Source of the DNA: an uncultured Bacteroidales bacterium
GTDB taxonomy: Bacteria; Bacteroidota; Bacteroidia; Bacteroidales; UBA932
Reading direction: 5' to 3'
Length of the DNA stretch: 64,000 nt
NCBI GenBank assembly: GCA_934695325.1
Contig: CAKUVD010000001.1
Coordinates: forward strand, 310,001 to 374,000
Under the pieces are notes generated by a model. That model saw only the letters and a list, made by a program, of their open reading frames with translations, searched no databases and was not told where the DNA came from. The stretch's first letter is position 1. Each line of letters opens with the position of its first letter. A program made the translations under genes and the position numbers. Positions 37,273 to 46,916 of this stretch are shown here, piece by piece.

Positions 37273-39849
37273 TTATTCATTGTCTGCAGGAGCAGGCTGT
37301 GCTGAACCTTCCTCACCTTCACCTGACTGAACCGCAGGTTCCTCGTCCTCACCTTTGGCGACGACAGAGACTGACGCTATGGAGTCATTGTCCCTGATGT
37401 TTATCAGTTTCACGCCCTGGGTGTTTCGTCCTGCCTGCTTGATGTCAGCCACGGCCATTCTGATGATGATTCCACTCTGCGTTATGATGAGCAGGTCATT
37501 TTCCTCAGTGACATTCTTCAGAGCCACCAGCTTGCCTGTCTTGTCCGTGATGTTCATAGTGCGGACACCCTTGCTGCCTCGGCTGGTCTTGCGGTACTCC
37601 TCGAAATCCGTACGCTTTCCAAGCCCCTTCTCTCCGATGACGAGCAGCGTGTGCGCCGCAGCATCCTCAGCCTCAGGTTCGTAGCATACCATACCGATGG
37701 CATAGTCATCTTCATCAAGATTGATGCCACGGACACCGGTCGCAGTTCTTCCGAGAGGTCTTGCGTCAGATTCGTCGAATCTTACGCAGCGTCCGTTCCG
37801 GCTCGCGATGAGCACTTCTGACTTGCCGTCCGTAAGAATGGCCTCAAGAAGCTCGTCGCCCTCACGGACATTGACAGCGTTCACACCTTTCATACGCGGT
37901 CTCGAATAAGCCTCGAGGGAAGTCTTCTTGATTATGCCCTCCTTGGTCGCGAGAATGATGTAGTGGCTGTTTATATAGTCATCATCGGTCAATGTAGGTA
38001 CATTGATGATGGCCTTGATCTTGTCATCAGGTATGCTGAGGACATTCTGGATGGCGCGGCCCTTAGACGAACGTGAGCCTTCAGGTATCTCGTACACCTT
38101 GAGCCAGAAACATCTGCCTTTCTCCGTGAAAAACAGCATCGTGCTGTGCATATTGGCCACATACAGATGCTCGATGAAATCCGCATCCCTTGTGGCGCTG
38201 CCCTTCATTCCTACGCCTCCTCTGTTCTGCGTCTTGTATTCCACAAGAGGTGTCCTCTTTATATATCCGAGATGAGAGATAGTTATCACCTCGTCATCAT
38301 CGGCATAGAAGTCCTCCGGATTGAATTCGTCCGCCGTAGGGACAATCTCGGACCTTCTCGGGTCGCCGTATTTCACCTTGAGCTCCTGTGTCTCGTTCTT
38401 GATGATGTCCATCTGCATTGACACATTCGCCAGCACGTCATTGCAGTATGCGATGAACTTCTCGAGGTCGTCATACTCAGCCTGGAGCTTTTCGCGCTCA
38501 AGTCCGGTGAGCTGACGGAGGCGCATCTCGACGATGGCGGCGGCCTGCGCATCAGAGAAGTCAAATGTGGAAATCAATGTAGCCTTAGCGTCATCCACTG
38601 ACTTGGAGGCGCGTATGATCCTTATGATCTCGTCAATGACGTCTATCGCCTTGATGAGCCCTTCCAGGATGTGCGCTCTCTTCTTGGCTTTCTCGAGATC
38701 GAACTTGGTCCTGCGTACCACAACTTCGTGCCTGAAGTCCACGAACACCTTTATGATGTCCTTGAGGCTCAACGTCCTCGGGCGTCCGTTCACAAGCGCG
38801 ACATTGTTTATCGCGAAACTTGACTGCAACGGAGTGTACTTGAACAGCGTGTTCAGGACGACACTTGAGTTGGCGCCTTGCTTTACTTTGAAGATGACTC
38901 TCACGCCCTCGCGAGAAGTCTCATCATTCATATAGGTGATGCCCTCGATCTTCTTGTCATCGACCATCTGGCCGATCTTCTCGAGCATCTCCTTCTTGTT
39001 CACCATATAAGGAATCTCGGTGACGACAATGGTCTCGCGGCCGTTGTTGTCCACCTCGATCTCGGTCTTCGCACGGACCACGACTTTTCCGCGGCCGGTC
39101 TCATAAGCATCCTTGATGCCCTGTATTCCCTGGATGATGCCACCTGTCGGGAAATCAGGGCCCTTTATATAGCGCATCAGGCCATCGGTGTCGATTTCCG
39201 GATCGTCAATGTATGCGCAGATGGCGTCGCAGCACTCTCCGAGGTTATGCGGAGCCATATTCGTGGCCATACCCACAGCGATGCCGGCGGAACCGTTCAG
39301 CAGAAGGAGCGGAGCCTTCGTAGGGAGCACAGTCGGCTCCGGGATGGTGTCATCGAAGTTCAGCTGGAAGTCGACGGTATCCTTGTCCATATCGCCGAGC
39401 ACGTCATTAGCCAGTTTTTCGAGCTTGGCCTCAGTGTATCGCATAGCGGCCACCGGGTCACCGTCCATAGAACCGAAGTTTCCCTGGCCGAACACCAGCG
39501 GATACCTCTGGTTCCAGTTCTGCGCCAGCCTGGCCATAGCGTCATATACGCTGGAATCTCCGTGCGGATGGAATTTACCGAGCACCTCTCCGACGATTCT
39601 GGCGGATTTCTTGGTCTGGCCGGAATAATCCAGTCCAAGCCCTTCCATTCCGAAAAGCACTCGTCTCTGCACCGGCTTCAGACCATCTCTGGCATCAGGA
39701 AGCGCCCTGGATACGATCACAGACATCGAATAGTCGATGTATGCCGACCTCATTTCCTCATCAATGTTCACCTCCTCGATGATGCCCTTCATCCCAGTCC
39801 CCTCGTCCTGCGGTTCCATACCGTTCTTGTTCTCCTCTATCTTATCCAT
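37273..39849 (-). CDS. gyrA: DNA gyrase subunit A
   Basis: The 858-residue protein has the winged-helix breakage-reunion domain with catalytic Tyr138 in AMRYTEA and the quinolone-determining segment HGDSSVYD, where both the Ser (99) and the acidic Asp (103) of sensitive enzymes are retained. A coiled-coil arm follows, then a six-bladed C-terminal wrapping domain (repeats of VxxI...G, GRxxR), and an acidic Glu-rich tail. It introduces negative supercoils together with GyrB, which is elsewhere. A strong TTTG-N20-TAATTTTG promoter precedes it, in a region shared with the divergent clp gene. The N-terminus carries about 20 extra residues compared with E. coli. Confidence 0.96.
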   Translation of the reverse strand: MDKIEENKNGMEPQDEGTGMKGIIEEVNIDEEMRSAYIDYSMSVIVSRALPDARDGLKPVQRRVLFGMEGLGLDYSGQTKKSARIVGEVLGKFHPHGDSSVYDAMARLAQNWNQRYPLVFGQGNFGSMDGDPVAAMRYTEAKLEKLANDVLGDMDKDTVDFQLNFDDTIPEPTVLPTKAPLLLLNGSAGIAVGMATNMAPHNLGECCDAICAYIDDPEIDTDGLMRYIKGPDFPTGGIIQGIQGIKDAYETGRGKVVVRAKTEIEVDNNGRETIVVTEIPYMVNKKEMLEKIGQMVDDKKIEGITYMNDETSREGVRVIFKVKQGANSSVVLNTLFKYTPLQSSFAINNVALVNGRPRTLSLKDIIKVFVDFRHEVVVRRTKFDLEKAKKRAHILEGLIKAIDVIDEIIRIIRASKSVDDAKATLISTFDFSDAQAAAIVEMRLRQLTGLEREKLQAEYDDLEKFIAYCNDVLANVSMQMDIIKNETQELKVKYGDPRRSEIVPTADEFNPEDFYADDDEVITISHLGYIKRTPLVEYKTQNRGGVGMKGSATRDADFIEHLYVANMHSTMLFFTEKGRCFWLKVYEIPEGSRSSKGRAIQNVLSIPDDKIKAIINVPTLTDDDYINSHYIILATKEGIIKKTSLEAYSRPRMKGVNAVNVREGDELLEAILTDGKSEVLIASRNGRCVRFDESDARPLGRTATGVRGINLDEDDYAIGMVCYEPEAEDAAAHTLLVIGEKGLGKRTDFEEYRKTSRGSKGVRTMNITDKTGKLVALKNVTEENDLLIITQSGIIIRMAVADIKQAGRNTQGVKLINIRDNDSIASVSVVAKGEDEEPAVQSGEGEEGSAQPAPADNE

Positions 39850-39965
39850 TACAATTATTTAGTTTTCACTGTTTTTCCGTTTCGCCGCAGCCCTTGTCCA
39901 CCCGGACATTCTTATGCGGCGCAGGAAGCCGGCCCAATATGGAAATTCACAGACTTCCAAACATA

Positions 39966-39997
39966 CAAAATTACAATATTTTTGTTACAGTGCCAAA
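39966..39997 (-). promoter_or_regulatory. Promoter of gyrA
   Basis: On the minus strand TTTG (39997-39994), exactly 20 bp, then TAATTTTG (39973-39966). Full match to both consensus elements; the leader to the ATG at 39849 is about 110 nt. Confidence 0.7.
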
Positions 39998-40058
39998 AAA
40001 TATGAGGCGGTTTTATGGGGCGACGAGCAGTCCCGGAATGGCAGCCAGGCCTGACATT

Positions 40059-40090
40059 TTTGCTTTATATGATTAAAGGTCTTATTTTTG
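40059..40090 (+). promoter_or_regulatory. Promoter of the clp operon
   Basis: TTTG (40059-40062), exactly 20 bp, TATTTTTG (40083-40090). This supports the Clp start at 40150 rather than the upstream in-frame ATG at 40015, which would precede the promoter. The rest of 39850-40149 holds only this and the gyrA promoter. Confidence 0.7.
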
Positions 40091-40149
40091 CTTACAGTTT
40101 TCGGACATTAGGAAAAACGGGCAGGAGCCCGACACGTAAAAGACATTCT

Positions 40150-42504
40150 ATGGACATTAACATAAAAATATCAGACGACCTCAACAGCATCATCGGCTAT
40201 GCCAGGGAGGAGGCTATGCGCACAGGAAGCTACGGCATCGGCCCCGATCATCTGTTCCTGGGAATAATCAGGCACGGAGACAACGACGCATTCCGCACGC
40301 TGGAAGGACTGGGGGCCGACACTGACACGATGAAGCGGTTCATCGACAGCAGGATATTCACCAACGAAAACATCCCATACTCCGAACTTGAGAACATCAC
40401 TTTCTCCAGATCAGCCCAGAACATATTGAATCTGACCATAATGGAATCAGTGAAGCTGAAGAATCCAGAAGCCGCACCCCAGCATCTGCTCCTGGCATTG
40501 TGTCGGACGACCGGAAGCTATGGGGTCACCTTCCTGAGAGACCTCGGCATTGACTATGCCCGCATATTGACATATATGGACAAGAACGGAATGCTCGCCG
40601 CCAAGACAGGACAGTCCGGAGACAATGAAGCCCCTGCTAATGCAGACGACACTGGCGGGGACAACGCGGAAGACCGGACGGACAGTCTATCTGAGTTCGG
40701 CATTGACCTTACGAAATCCGCCGCCGAAGGCAAGCTGGATCCCGTGGTCGGACGCGAAGACGAGATTTCCAGGGTCATCGAGATCCTGGGACGCCGCAAG
40801 AAGAACAACCCGATGCTCATCGGAGAGCCTGGCGTCGGCAAATCCGCCATCGTGGAAGGAATCGCGATGCGGATAGCGGACGGCACCATCTCACCCGTAC
40901 TGGCAAGGAAGCGTATCATCTCGCTGGACATCGCATCTGTCGTGGCCGGGACAAAATACCGCGGAGACTTCGAAAAGAGGGTGAAGACCATCATAAAGGC
41001 CGCATCAAGCAACCCAGACATAATACTTTTCATCGACGAATTCCACACCATCGTCGGAGCAGGCGGAGGACAAGGCAGCCTGGACGCCGCCAATATGCTG
41101 AAACCGGCCCTGGCACGCGGTGAGATACAGTGCATCGGCGCCACGACAATGGATGAATTCACGAAAATAGTGGAGAAAGACGGGGCGCTGGACCGGAGAT
41201 TCCAGAAAATAGTCGTGGAGCCGGCAGACGTCAAGGCCTCGATAAGCATCCTGGAAAGGCTCGCCCCGAACTACGAGGAGTACCACAAGGTGAAATACAC
41301 CGGATCCGCCATAGAAGCCTGCGTGCGCCTGACTGACAGATATATACCGGAACAATTCCTGCCGGACAAGGCTATCGATGCAATGGACGAGGCCGGTTCG
41401 ATGGTCCGTCTGAGGTCGAAGGCAAAGGTCAATGCTGACGGCGTATCAGGCTATGTCAATGAAGAAGACATCGCCACGGTAGTGTCCAAGATGACGGGAA
41501 TCCCCGTCAATAAAGTGGCGGAATCGGAAGGAAACCGGATAATCAGGATGAAGGACAGGCTGAAGAGCAGGATAATCGGACAGGATGAGGCCATCGACAC
41601 AGTAGTCGGAGCCATCCAGAGAAACCGCGCGGGCCTGAAGGATCCTGACAGGCCCATCGGCTCATTCCTGTTTTTCGGGCCTACAGGCGTCGGGAAGACA
41701 GAACTGGCCAAACGTATCGCAGAGTACCTCTTCGACTCGGAAGACAATATGGTACGCATCGATATGAGTGAATATATGGAGAAGTTCACTGTATCCAGAC
41801 TCATAGGAGCCCCTCCGGGATATGTCGGATACGAAGAGGGCGGACAACTGAGCGAAAGAGTACGGCGGAAGCCTTACTGCGTGGTTCTGCTGGATGAGAT
41901 CGAGAAAGCCCACCCGGATATATTCAACCTTCTGCTGCAGGTCCTGGACGACGGGCGCCTCACCGACAGTGAAGGGCGGACTGTCAGTTTCAAGAACACG
42001 ATAGTGATAATGACATCGAATGTCGGGAGCCGCGACATCCAGGAATACGGAAAGGGGGTCGGGTTCAGCACGGCAGGACGCAACGTATCGATAAACAGGC
42101 AGATGGTTCTGGAGAAAGCCGTAAGGAAGGCGTTCCCGCCGGAATTCCTCAACAGGGTGGACGAGAAGGTATTCTTCAGGGAACTTGATAAAGAGGACAT
42201 AGGCAAGATCATCGACATTGAGCTGAAAGACCTGAAAAGGCGCGCAGAGACAGTAGGCTACAGGCTTGCAGTGACGCCGTCGGCAAAGAAATTCATCGCC
42301 GAGGCAGGCTTCGACCCGAGCTATGGGGCCAGGCCGCTGAAACGTGCCGTGATGAAATATGTGGAGGATCCCGTGTCTGAATTCATCATAGCAGACAGAG
42401 TGGCCGGAGGGCCGTCACACGGTGCGACGGACATAAAGGTCGGACTCTCATCCGACAAGAACGGGACTTCGGTGTCCGCAGGGAAACCAAGAAAAGTAAA
42501 ATAA
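40150..42504 (+). CDS. Clp-family AAA+ unfoldase, ClpA/ClpC-like without M domain
   Basis: The 784-residue protein has a Clp N-domain (about 1-150, two helical repeats) and two AAA+ modules: Walker A GEPGVGKSA with Walker B ILFIDEFH, and Walker A GPTGVGKTE with Walker B VVLLDEIEKAHPDIFN. Between D1 and D2 the chain runs straight from MDEAGSMVRLRSKAKV to YVNEEDIATVVSKMTGIPV, so the UVR/M domain of ClpC and the long M domain of ClpB are both absent. GVGFS at the D2 loop may be the ClpP-docking tripeptide (VGF for IGF). It likely feeds ClpP with substrates. The HAD gene follows after 4 bp. Confidence 0.9.
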   Translation: MDINIKISDDLNSIIGYAREEAMRTGSYGIGPDHLFLGIIRHGDNDAFRTLEGLGADTDTMKRFIDSRIFTNENIPYSELENITFSRSAQNILNLTIMESVKLKNPEAAPQHLLLALCRTTGSYGVTFLRDLGIDYARILTYMDKNGMLAAKTGQSGDNEAPANADDTGGDNAEDRTDSLSEFGIDLTKSAAEGKLDPVVGREDEISRVIEILGRRKKNNPMLIGEPGVGKSAIVEGIAMRIADGTISPVLARKRIISLDIASVVAGTKYRGDFEKRVKTIIKAASSNPDIILFIDEFHTIVGAGGGQGSLDAANMLKPALARGEIQCIGATTMDEFTKIVEKDGALDRRFQKIVVEPADVKASISILERLAPNYEEYHKVKYTGSAIEACVRLTDRYIPEQFLPDKAIDAMDEAGSMVRLRSKAKVNADGVSGYVNEEDIATVVSKMTGIPVNKVAESEGNRIIRMKDRLKSRIIGQDEAIDTVVGAIQRNRAGLKDPDRPIGSFLFFGPTGVGKTELAKRIAEYLFDSEDNMVRIDMSEYMEKFTVSRLIGAPPGYVGYEEGGQLSERVRRKPYCVVLLDEIEKAHPDIFNLLLQVLDDGRLTDSEGRTVSFKNTIVIMTSNVGSRDIQEYGKGVGFSTAGRNVSINRQMVLEKAVRKAFPPEFLNRVDEKVFFRELDKEDIGKIIDIELKDLKRRAETVGYRLAVTPSAKKFIAEAGFDPSYGARPLKRAVMKYVEDPVSEFIIADRVAGGPSHGATDIKVGLSSDKNGTSVSAGKPRKVK

Positions 42505-42508
42505 CTGA

Positions 42509-43177
42509 ATGACAATGACAAGACTTGTGATATTCGACCTTGACGGTACGCTTCTCGACACCGTCGAAGATCTGGGGAATGCGACGAACTATGCCCTGAG
42601 GCAATGCGGTTTTCCTGAAAGGCCGATAAATGATTATTATACTCTCTGCGGAAGAGGAATCTATAACCTGTTCAGAGGGGCAGTGCCAGAGGGACAGGAC
42701 ACAGAGGAGAACATAAAGGCTATGGCCGGGCATTTCCTCAGGCATTATGACGCCAATATGTGCAAATGCACTGTCCCATATCCAGGAATAGCAGAGATGA
42801 TGCACAGGATAACCAAGGCAGGTGTCATTCCCGCATTGGCATCAAACAAATATCAGGAAGGCGCCGAGAAACTGATACATCATTTCTTCGGGGACATACA
42901 TTTCCTGAAGATTCTCGGGCAGAGGGAAGGACAGCCGATTAAGCCGGATCCGGCGATTGTCCATCAGATTATGTCCGAACGACCGGACATAAATAAAGAT
43001 GAGGTAATGTATGTCGGTGATTCTGACGTAGATATGAAGACCGGTGCAAATGCCGGAGTCAGGACAGTGGGCGTCACCTGGGGATTCCGCTCCAGAAAGG
43101 AACTGGAGGCAGGGCATCCGTGGAGAATAGCAGACACTGCCGAAGAACTCGGAGATATGATTATGCAAAACGATTAA
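42509..43177 (+). CDS. HAD-superfamily phosphatase (phosphoglycolate phosphatase-like)
   Basis: The 222-residue protein has the catalytic FDLDGTLLDT motif at the N-terminus, a helical cap domain, the SNK motif II region (ALASNKYQEGA), and motif IV YVGDSDVDMKTGANAGV. It is the Gph/PGP group by length and pattern, removing phosphate from small metabolites such as 2-phosphoglycolate in the cytoplasm. It starts 4 bp after the clp stop and is thus in the clp operon. Real substrate cannot be told from sequence. A second Met two codons downstream may also be used. Confidence 0.9.
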   Translation: MTMTRLVIFDLDGTLLDTVEDLGNATNYALRQCGFPERPINDYYTLCGRGIYNLFRGAVPEGQDTEENIKAMAGHFLRHYDANMCKCTVPYPGIAEMMHRITKAGVIPALASNKYQEGAEKLIHHFFGDIHFLKILGQREGQPIKPDPAIVHQIMSERPDINKDEVMYVGDSDVDMKTGANAGVRTVGVTWGFRSRKELEAGHPWRIADTAEELGDMIMQND

Positions 43178-43184
43178 AATTCCT

Positions 43185-43192
43185 TATATTTG
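43185..43192 (+). promoter_or_regulatory. -7 element for the nucleoside phosphorylase gene
   Basis: TATATTTG matches TAnnTTTG just after the HAD gene stop, predicting a transcript that starts near 43199 with a leader of about 98 nt. Confidence 0.55.
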
Positions 43193-43199
43193 CATTCCC

Positions 43200-43282
43200 G
43201 GGCGGGACAGTCCGGGCATTAAGGAAACGTGACCAGGCACATCGGCAATAACACAGGGCGGGAACCTGGGACTCCCGTCCCA
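43200..43282 (+). promoter_or_regulatory. Structured 5' leader of the nucleoside phosphorylase gene
   Basis: GGGCGGGA occurs twice (from 43200 and from 43256). Either copy can pair with TCCCGTCC near 43274-43281, directly ahead of the start codon at 43297. Two mutually exclusive stems are thus possible, as in an RNA switch. No known riboswitch class was recognised; the regulatory role is inference. Confidence 0.35.
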
Positions 43283-43296
43283 AAAAGATCAATACT

Positions 43297-44175
43297 ATGA
43301 CAAGAATACCGGAATCAGAACTGATCATCAATGATGACGGCTCGGCTTTCCACATCCATCTCAAGCCGGAGGAACTGGCAGACAAAGTCATTCTCGTGGG
43401 TGACCCGGGCCGCGTGGATATGGTCGGGGAATTCCTGGAAGACAAGGAATTCCGCCACGCATCCAGGGAATTTGTCTCCATCACTGGAAAATACCATGGA
43501 GAACGCATCACCGTGCTCTCGACAGGCATCGGCACAGACAACATCGACATTGTCCTCACAGAACTCGACGCCCTTGCGAACGTGGACTTCAAGACCAGAG
43601 AGGTGAAGCCGGAGCACAAGACATTGACAATCCTCAGAATAGGCACAAGCGGAGCCATCCAGCCGGACATCCCTATCGGTTCATTCATATTCTCAGAGAT
43701 TTCAGTGGGCTGTGACGGCCTCCTGAACTGGTATGCGGACAGGGACAGGATAAACATCCCTGAAATGGAAGACGCATTCAAGGTGCACACACATTGGAAT
43801 GCCTATCTCGGCTCGCCTTATTTCGTGAAGGCAGGAGAGAAGCTCATCGAAGCATTCAAAGGCTGCACAGTCAGAGGAGTGACAATCTCCGCCCAGGGTT
43901 TCTACGGACCTCAGGGGCGTGTGGTAAGGCTGCCGCTGGCAATGCCGGATATGCTGGACACATTCGAGTCGTTCCGGTTCGGAGACTACCGCATCACGAA
44001 CTTCGAGATGGAGAGCTCAGCAGTGGCAGGCCTGGCAGCTCACCTCGGGCATCAGGCAGGAACAGTCTGCTGCGCCATAGCCAACAGGTACCTCCAGAAC
44101 AGCAACCCAGACTACAAGCCGCTGGTACGGAACCTCGTAGAGCTTGCGCTCGGCAAGATGGCTGAGATAAAGTAG
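43297..44175 (+). CDS. Nucleoside phosphorylase (uridine phosphorylase-like)
   Basis: The 292-residue protein has the PNP/UDP phosphorylase fold markers: VGDPGRVD near residue 32, STGIGTDN phosphate-binding, RIGTSGAI, and NFEMESSAVAGL with the ribose-binding Glu-Met-Glu motif. It cleaves nucleosides with phosphate to give the base and (deoxy)ribose-1-phosphate. The sequence is closest in feel to bacterial uridine phosphorylases, but purine specificity cannot be ruled out. It has its own promoter and a GC-rich leader, and it converges with the esterase gene 9 bp away. Confidence 0.88.
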   Translation: MTRIPESELIINDDGSAFHIHLKPEELADKVILVGDPGRVDMVGEFLEDKEFRHASREFVSITGKYHGERITVLSTGIGTDNIDIVLTELDALANVDFKTREVKPEHKTLTILRIGTSGAIQPDIPIGSFIFSEISVGCDGLLNWYADRDRINIPEMEDAFKVHTHWNAYLGSPYFVKAGEKLIEAFKGCTVRGVTISAQGFYGPQGRVVRLPLAMPDMLDTFESFRFGDYRITNFEMESSAVAGLAAHLGHQAGTVCCAIANRYLQNSNPDYKPLVRNLVELALGKMAEIK

Positions 44176-44184
44176 GCCTGGCAG

Positions 44185-45159
44185 CTACTTGTAGAGGTCT
44201 CCAAGCGTACGCAACGTATTATCGACAGGCACGGCCGGATCATCCATAAGGATATCCACGGTACGGCCTGTCTTCTTTATCACAGACTCTTCCAGGAACC
44301 GCAGCTGCTCCGGCACAGTATAGTACATAAGATCTGCGATGTCGTGCGTATGCCCATCGTAACGGACTATCGTATAAGGATATCCATATTTATTCAGCTG
44401 ACGGGCTATCTTGGACGAGCCGAAAAGTCCCAGATTGAACACTCTGATGGACTTGTATGTGACCACCCTGTCAGCCGTGCCGTGAAGAAGCATCTGAGGC
44501 GCCGGCGCATCAGCATATTTCACACGACCGTGAGTCGAGAAAATCGCTCCGGAGAACGATATCACACCTGCATAGCGGAAGCCGTCAGGGAGTATGGAGG
44601 CCATATCGGACCGGTTGCACAGCTCATATTCCGACTGCAAGGCGATTATGGCACCAGCGGAAGAACCGCTGATGACAATGTTGTCAGGCTCGACGCCGAA
44701 CTCCCCCGCATTCCGTATTATGTATGCCGTGGCGGCGAACATATCCTCGACACCTATCCTAATGGAGTTCCTGATGGCGCCCACCATCTTCACCCCCTTT
44801 ACGCTTACCCCCTTAAGACCCAGGCGATAATCTATAGAGAAAACCGGGTAGCCGGCGTCATTCAACATCTTAATCCACTGCTGGTAATGTGTCTTGTCGC
44901 GTCTTCCGCTCATAAATCCCCCGCCGAATGCGAAGATTATCGCAGGTTTCTTCCGTCCGTCCATCTCAGTGCGGCTTCCCTCTGACGCCCGGTAGAAATC
45001 AAGATACAGTGCCGAGTCCCTCTGCACAAATACGTGAGTGGATGTCGGTTCCGCCTTAGGCACACCGGGAGCCTCCCACTTGTTCCTCGCGGACAAGGAC
45101 ATTGACACGAATATCATAACGGTCGCTATTGCGGCCGCAAATAGATTTTTTTTATTCAT
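44185..45159 (-). CDS. Exported alpha/beta-hydrolase (esterase-like)
   Basis: From ATG 45159 the product is about 324 residues with a signal peptide (MNKKNLFAAAIATVMIFVSM, cleavage near SLSA). The oxyanion region is FAFGGGFMSG and the nucleophile elbow is ISGSSAGAI; the catalytic Asp is likely in LLHGTADRVV and the His in YDGHTHD. It is a carboxylesterase-type hydrolase of the exported class. I chose this start because it gives a clean signal peptide; it overlaps the stop of the upstream permease gene by 8 nt (ATGAATAA), so translation is probably coupled. The upstream in-frame ATG at 45216 would run deep into the permease gene. Confidence 0.85.
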   Translation of the reverse strand: MNKKNLFAAAIATVMIFVSMSLSARNKWEAPGVPKAEPTSTHVFVQRDSALYLDFYRASEGSRTEMDGRKKPAIIFAFGGGFMSGRRDKTHYQQWIKMLNDAGYPVFSIDYRLGLKGVSVKGVKMVGAIRNSIRIGVEDMFAATAYIIRNAGEFGVEPDNIVISGSSAGAIIALQSEYELCNRSDMASILPDGFRYAGVISFSGAIFSTHGRVKYADAPAPQMLLHGTADRVVTYKSIRVFNLGLFGSSKIARQLNKYGYPYTIVRYDGHTHDIADLMYYTVPEQLRFLEESVIKKTGRTVDILMDDPAVPVDNTLRTLGDLYK

Positions 45160-46318
45160 ATTCATTTTCATTGTTATTGTCACAGTCAGGAATGAGACGA
45201 CGTATCGCCTTGACATCCGAGAAGAAATGTCCGGCGACCACTCTCACCACAGTATAGGCAGGAATCGCCACAAGCATACCGAGCACACCGGCGACATTGC
45301 CGGCTATGAGTATGACGATGAAGATCTCCAGCGGGCTGGCCTTTATGCTCCTGGAGTAGATGAGCGGCTGGAAGAGGAAGTTGTCCACAATCTGCGTAAG
45401 CTCGAACAGGACAAGCAGGAGCAGGACGAATCCCCAGAAATGTATGGTCAGTCCCGCCGAACTGAATTTCAGGACGGTAGCCAGTATCGTCCCCAGCACG
45501 GTGCCGACGAGAGGGCCGACATACGGAATGATGTTCAGGATGCCGGCTATGAAGGCTATGCCTACAGCAGCATTGAACCCAATCCCGGCTATGAGCCACA
45601 GGAACAGGAAGTCAAGAAGCGCCACGCCGAGGACCTCGATCATAAGTCCGACGAAATATCTTGACAGAAGATACTCGATGTCCCCTATCGCAGCTATCAC
45701 ACGGCTCTCGATACGGTCAGGCACCATAGCCCCGACTATCTTCCTGAACAGCATCGGATCCTTTATGAAGAAAAAGGATATGAACACGACTGAGAAGATT
45801 CCCACTCCGAATGACACGAAGAAAGACGCGATATGCTCGATGACTGAGGACAATGAAGACAGATCGAATGTCCTCCGGATGAAGGCCCCCACTGAGTTCT
45901 CTATCCTGAAATCAGGGCCGAACTGCGGGAAATGCGATATGAGCCAAGCATTTGCGCCGCCTACGACAGAGGTATATGTATCCACCGGAAGCGAATAGTC
46001 CGAGTTCGAGAAATTATCAGAGATGCGCTGTACGATCCCGGCCACCACAGGAATCACCTGCGTGAATATGAACAGGAAGACGCCGAGCAGGAACACGATG
46101 GTCACGATGGCCTGCAGCCAGTCAGGAAGTTCCTTCCTCCCTATACGCACACTCTTCAGGAACTTCATCACAGGTTTCCCGATAAGGGACACCACCGCGG
46201 CCAGGACAATGTAGATGATGACGCTTCTGAAATACCAGCACGACGCCAGCACTACCGTCCCGGCCACGACATATATTATATATCTGGACAGTCTGTCCAC
46301 TCCCCTCTCACGCTCCAT
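45152..46318 (-). CDS. AI-2E family (PerM-type) membrane transporter
   Basis: About 388 residues from ATG 46318 (MERERGVDRLSRY); the longer frame from 46351 adds 11. It has some seven to eight membrane segments, starting with YIIYVVAGTVVLASCWYF, and the central PYVGPLVGTVLG and VDNFLFQPLIYS signatures of the PerM/AI-2E exporter family. Members are inner-membrane transporters whose substrates include autoinducer-2, Na+ or others; the substrate here is not evident. The C-terminus is acidic and Asn-rich. The downstream esterase gene overlaps its stop by 8 nt. Confidence 0.9.
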   Translation of the reverse strand: MERERGVDRLSRYIIYVVAGTVVLASCWYFRSVIIYIVLAAVVSLIGKPVMKFLKSVRIGRKELPDWLQAIVTIVFLLGVFLFIFTQVIPVVAGIVQRISDNFSNSDYSLPVDTYTSVVGGANAWLISHFPQFGPDFRIENSVGAFIRRTFDLSSLSSVIEHIASFFVSFGVGIFSVVFISFFFIKDPMLFRKIVGAMVPDRIESRVIAAIGDIEYLLSRYFVGLMIEVLGVALLDFLFLWLIAGIGFNAAVGIAFIAGILNIIPYVGPLVGTVLGTILATVLKFSSAGLTIHFWGFVLLLLVLFELTQIVDNFLFQPLIYSRSIKASPLEIFIVILIAGNVAGVLGMLVAIPAYTVVRVVAGHFFSDVKAIRRLIPDCDNNNENEYE

Positions 46319-46370
46319 AACAATGAATTTACGTTTTTCTTTTCTCGTCACCGGACGATTTTAGATTCGC

Positions 46371-46378
46371 CAAAGTTA
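46371..46378 (-). promoter_or_regulatory. -7 element for the AI-2E transporter gene
   Basis: On the minus strand TAACTTTG matches TAnnTTTG, 53 bp before the chosen ATG at 46318. Confidence 0.5.
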
Positions 46379-46399
46379 GTTTTTTAAATTCTGTTTTCC

Positions 46400-46407
46400 T
46401 ATTTTTG
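46400..46407 (+). promoter_or_regulatory. -7 element for the DUF4293 gene
   Basis: TATTTTTG matches TAnnTTTG, 48 bp before the ATG. TTAG, a partial -33 match, lies 20 bp upstream and overlaps the divergent promoter. Confidence 0.5.
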
Positions 46408-46454
46408 CAATCCGTTCCGGGTGCACCCGGACGAATTTCAAAATCCGAATCATT

Positions 46455-46916
46455 ATGTGGCAGAGAATACAGACTCTATACCTTGCGGTCTCCACACTGC
46501 TGACGGCTATTATGCTGTTCAGCGTAAAGGCTTATGTACCTGGCGCCGACGGCACTCCTGCAGAGACCTATAAGTACTTGACATACATACCGTATGCCAT
46601 CCTCATTGTCATAATCCTCCTACTTGACGTCCTGGCGCTCACGACATACAAGATCAGGGTTTTCCAGTACCGCACGACCATATTCTCGGCACTGGTGACC
46701 CTCGGCCTCCAGATATGGCTGGCCGTCGAGTTCTTCGTCAATCTGAATGCCGGCTCGGACGGCGGAAGGCTGATCTACAAGGTCAATGTCATATTCCCCC
46801 TGGTCTCAGTCATCCTTGACGCTCTTGCCGCCAGAGGAATTCTTGCCGACGAGCTTCTCGTCGAGAGCACCTACAGGCTCAGAAGGGACAGAAAGAACAG
46901 GAAAGGAAGAGCCTGA
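46455..46916 (+). CDS. DUF4293 membrane protein
   Basis: The 153-residue protein begins MWQRIQTLYLAVSTLL, the characteristic start of DUF4293 proteins of Bacteroidota, and has four predicted membrane segments (about residues 7-23, 41-66, 73-93 and 105-125) and a basic C-terminus (RLRRDRKNRKGRA). Function is unknown. Its last 111 bp overlap, on the opposite strand, the end of the LytTR gene, so the basic tail is coded antisense to the other gene's tail. Confidence 0.85.
   Translation: MWQRIQTLYLAVSTLLTAIMLFSVKAYVPGADGTPAETYKYLTYIPYAILIVIILLLDVLALTTYKIRVFQYRTTIFSALVTLGLQIWLAVEFFVNLNAGSDGGRLIYKVNVIFPLVSVILDALAARGILADELLVESTYRLRRDRKNRKGRA

Noticed and set aside
38878..40005. 375-codon open frame on the plus strand opposite gyrA
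   Set aside because: It mirrors gyrA codons; gyrA is certain and the frame shows no recognisable domain.
43200..43282. A tRNA-like fold in the leader of the nucleoside phosphorylase gene (GGGCGGG pairing with CCCGTCC over about 80 nt)
   Set aside because: There is no T-loop TTCRA motif, no anticodon stem of the right size and no CCA, so only a structured leader is proposed.
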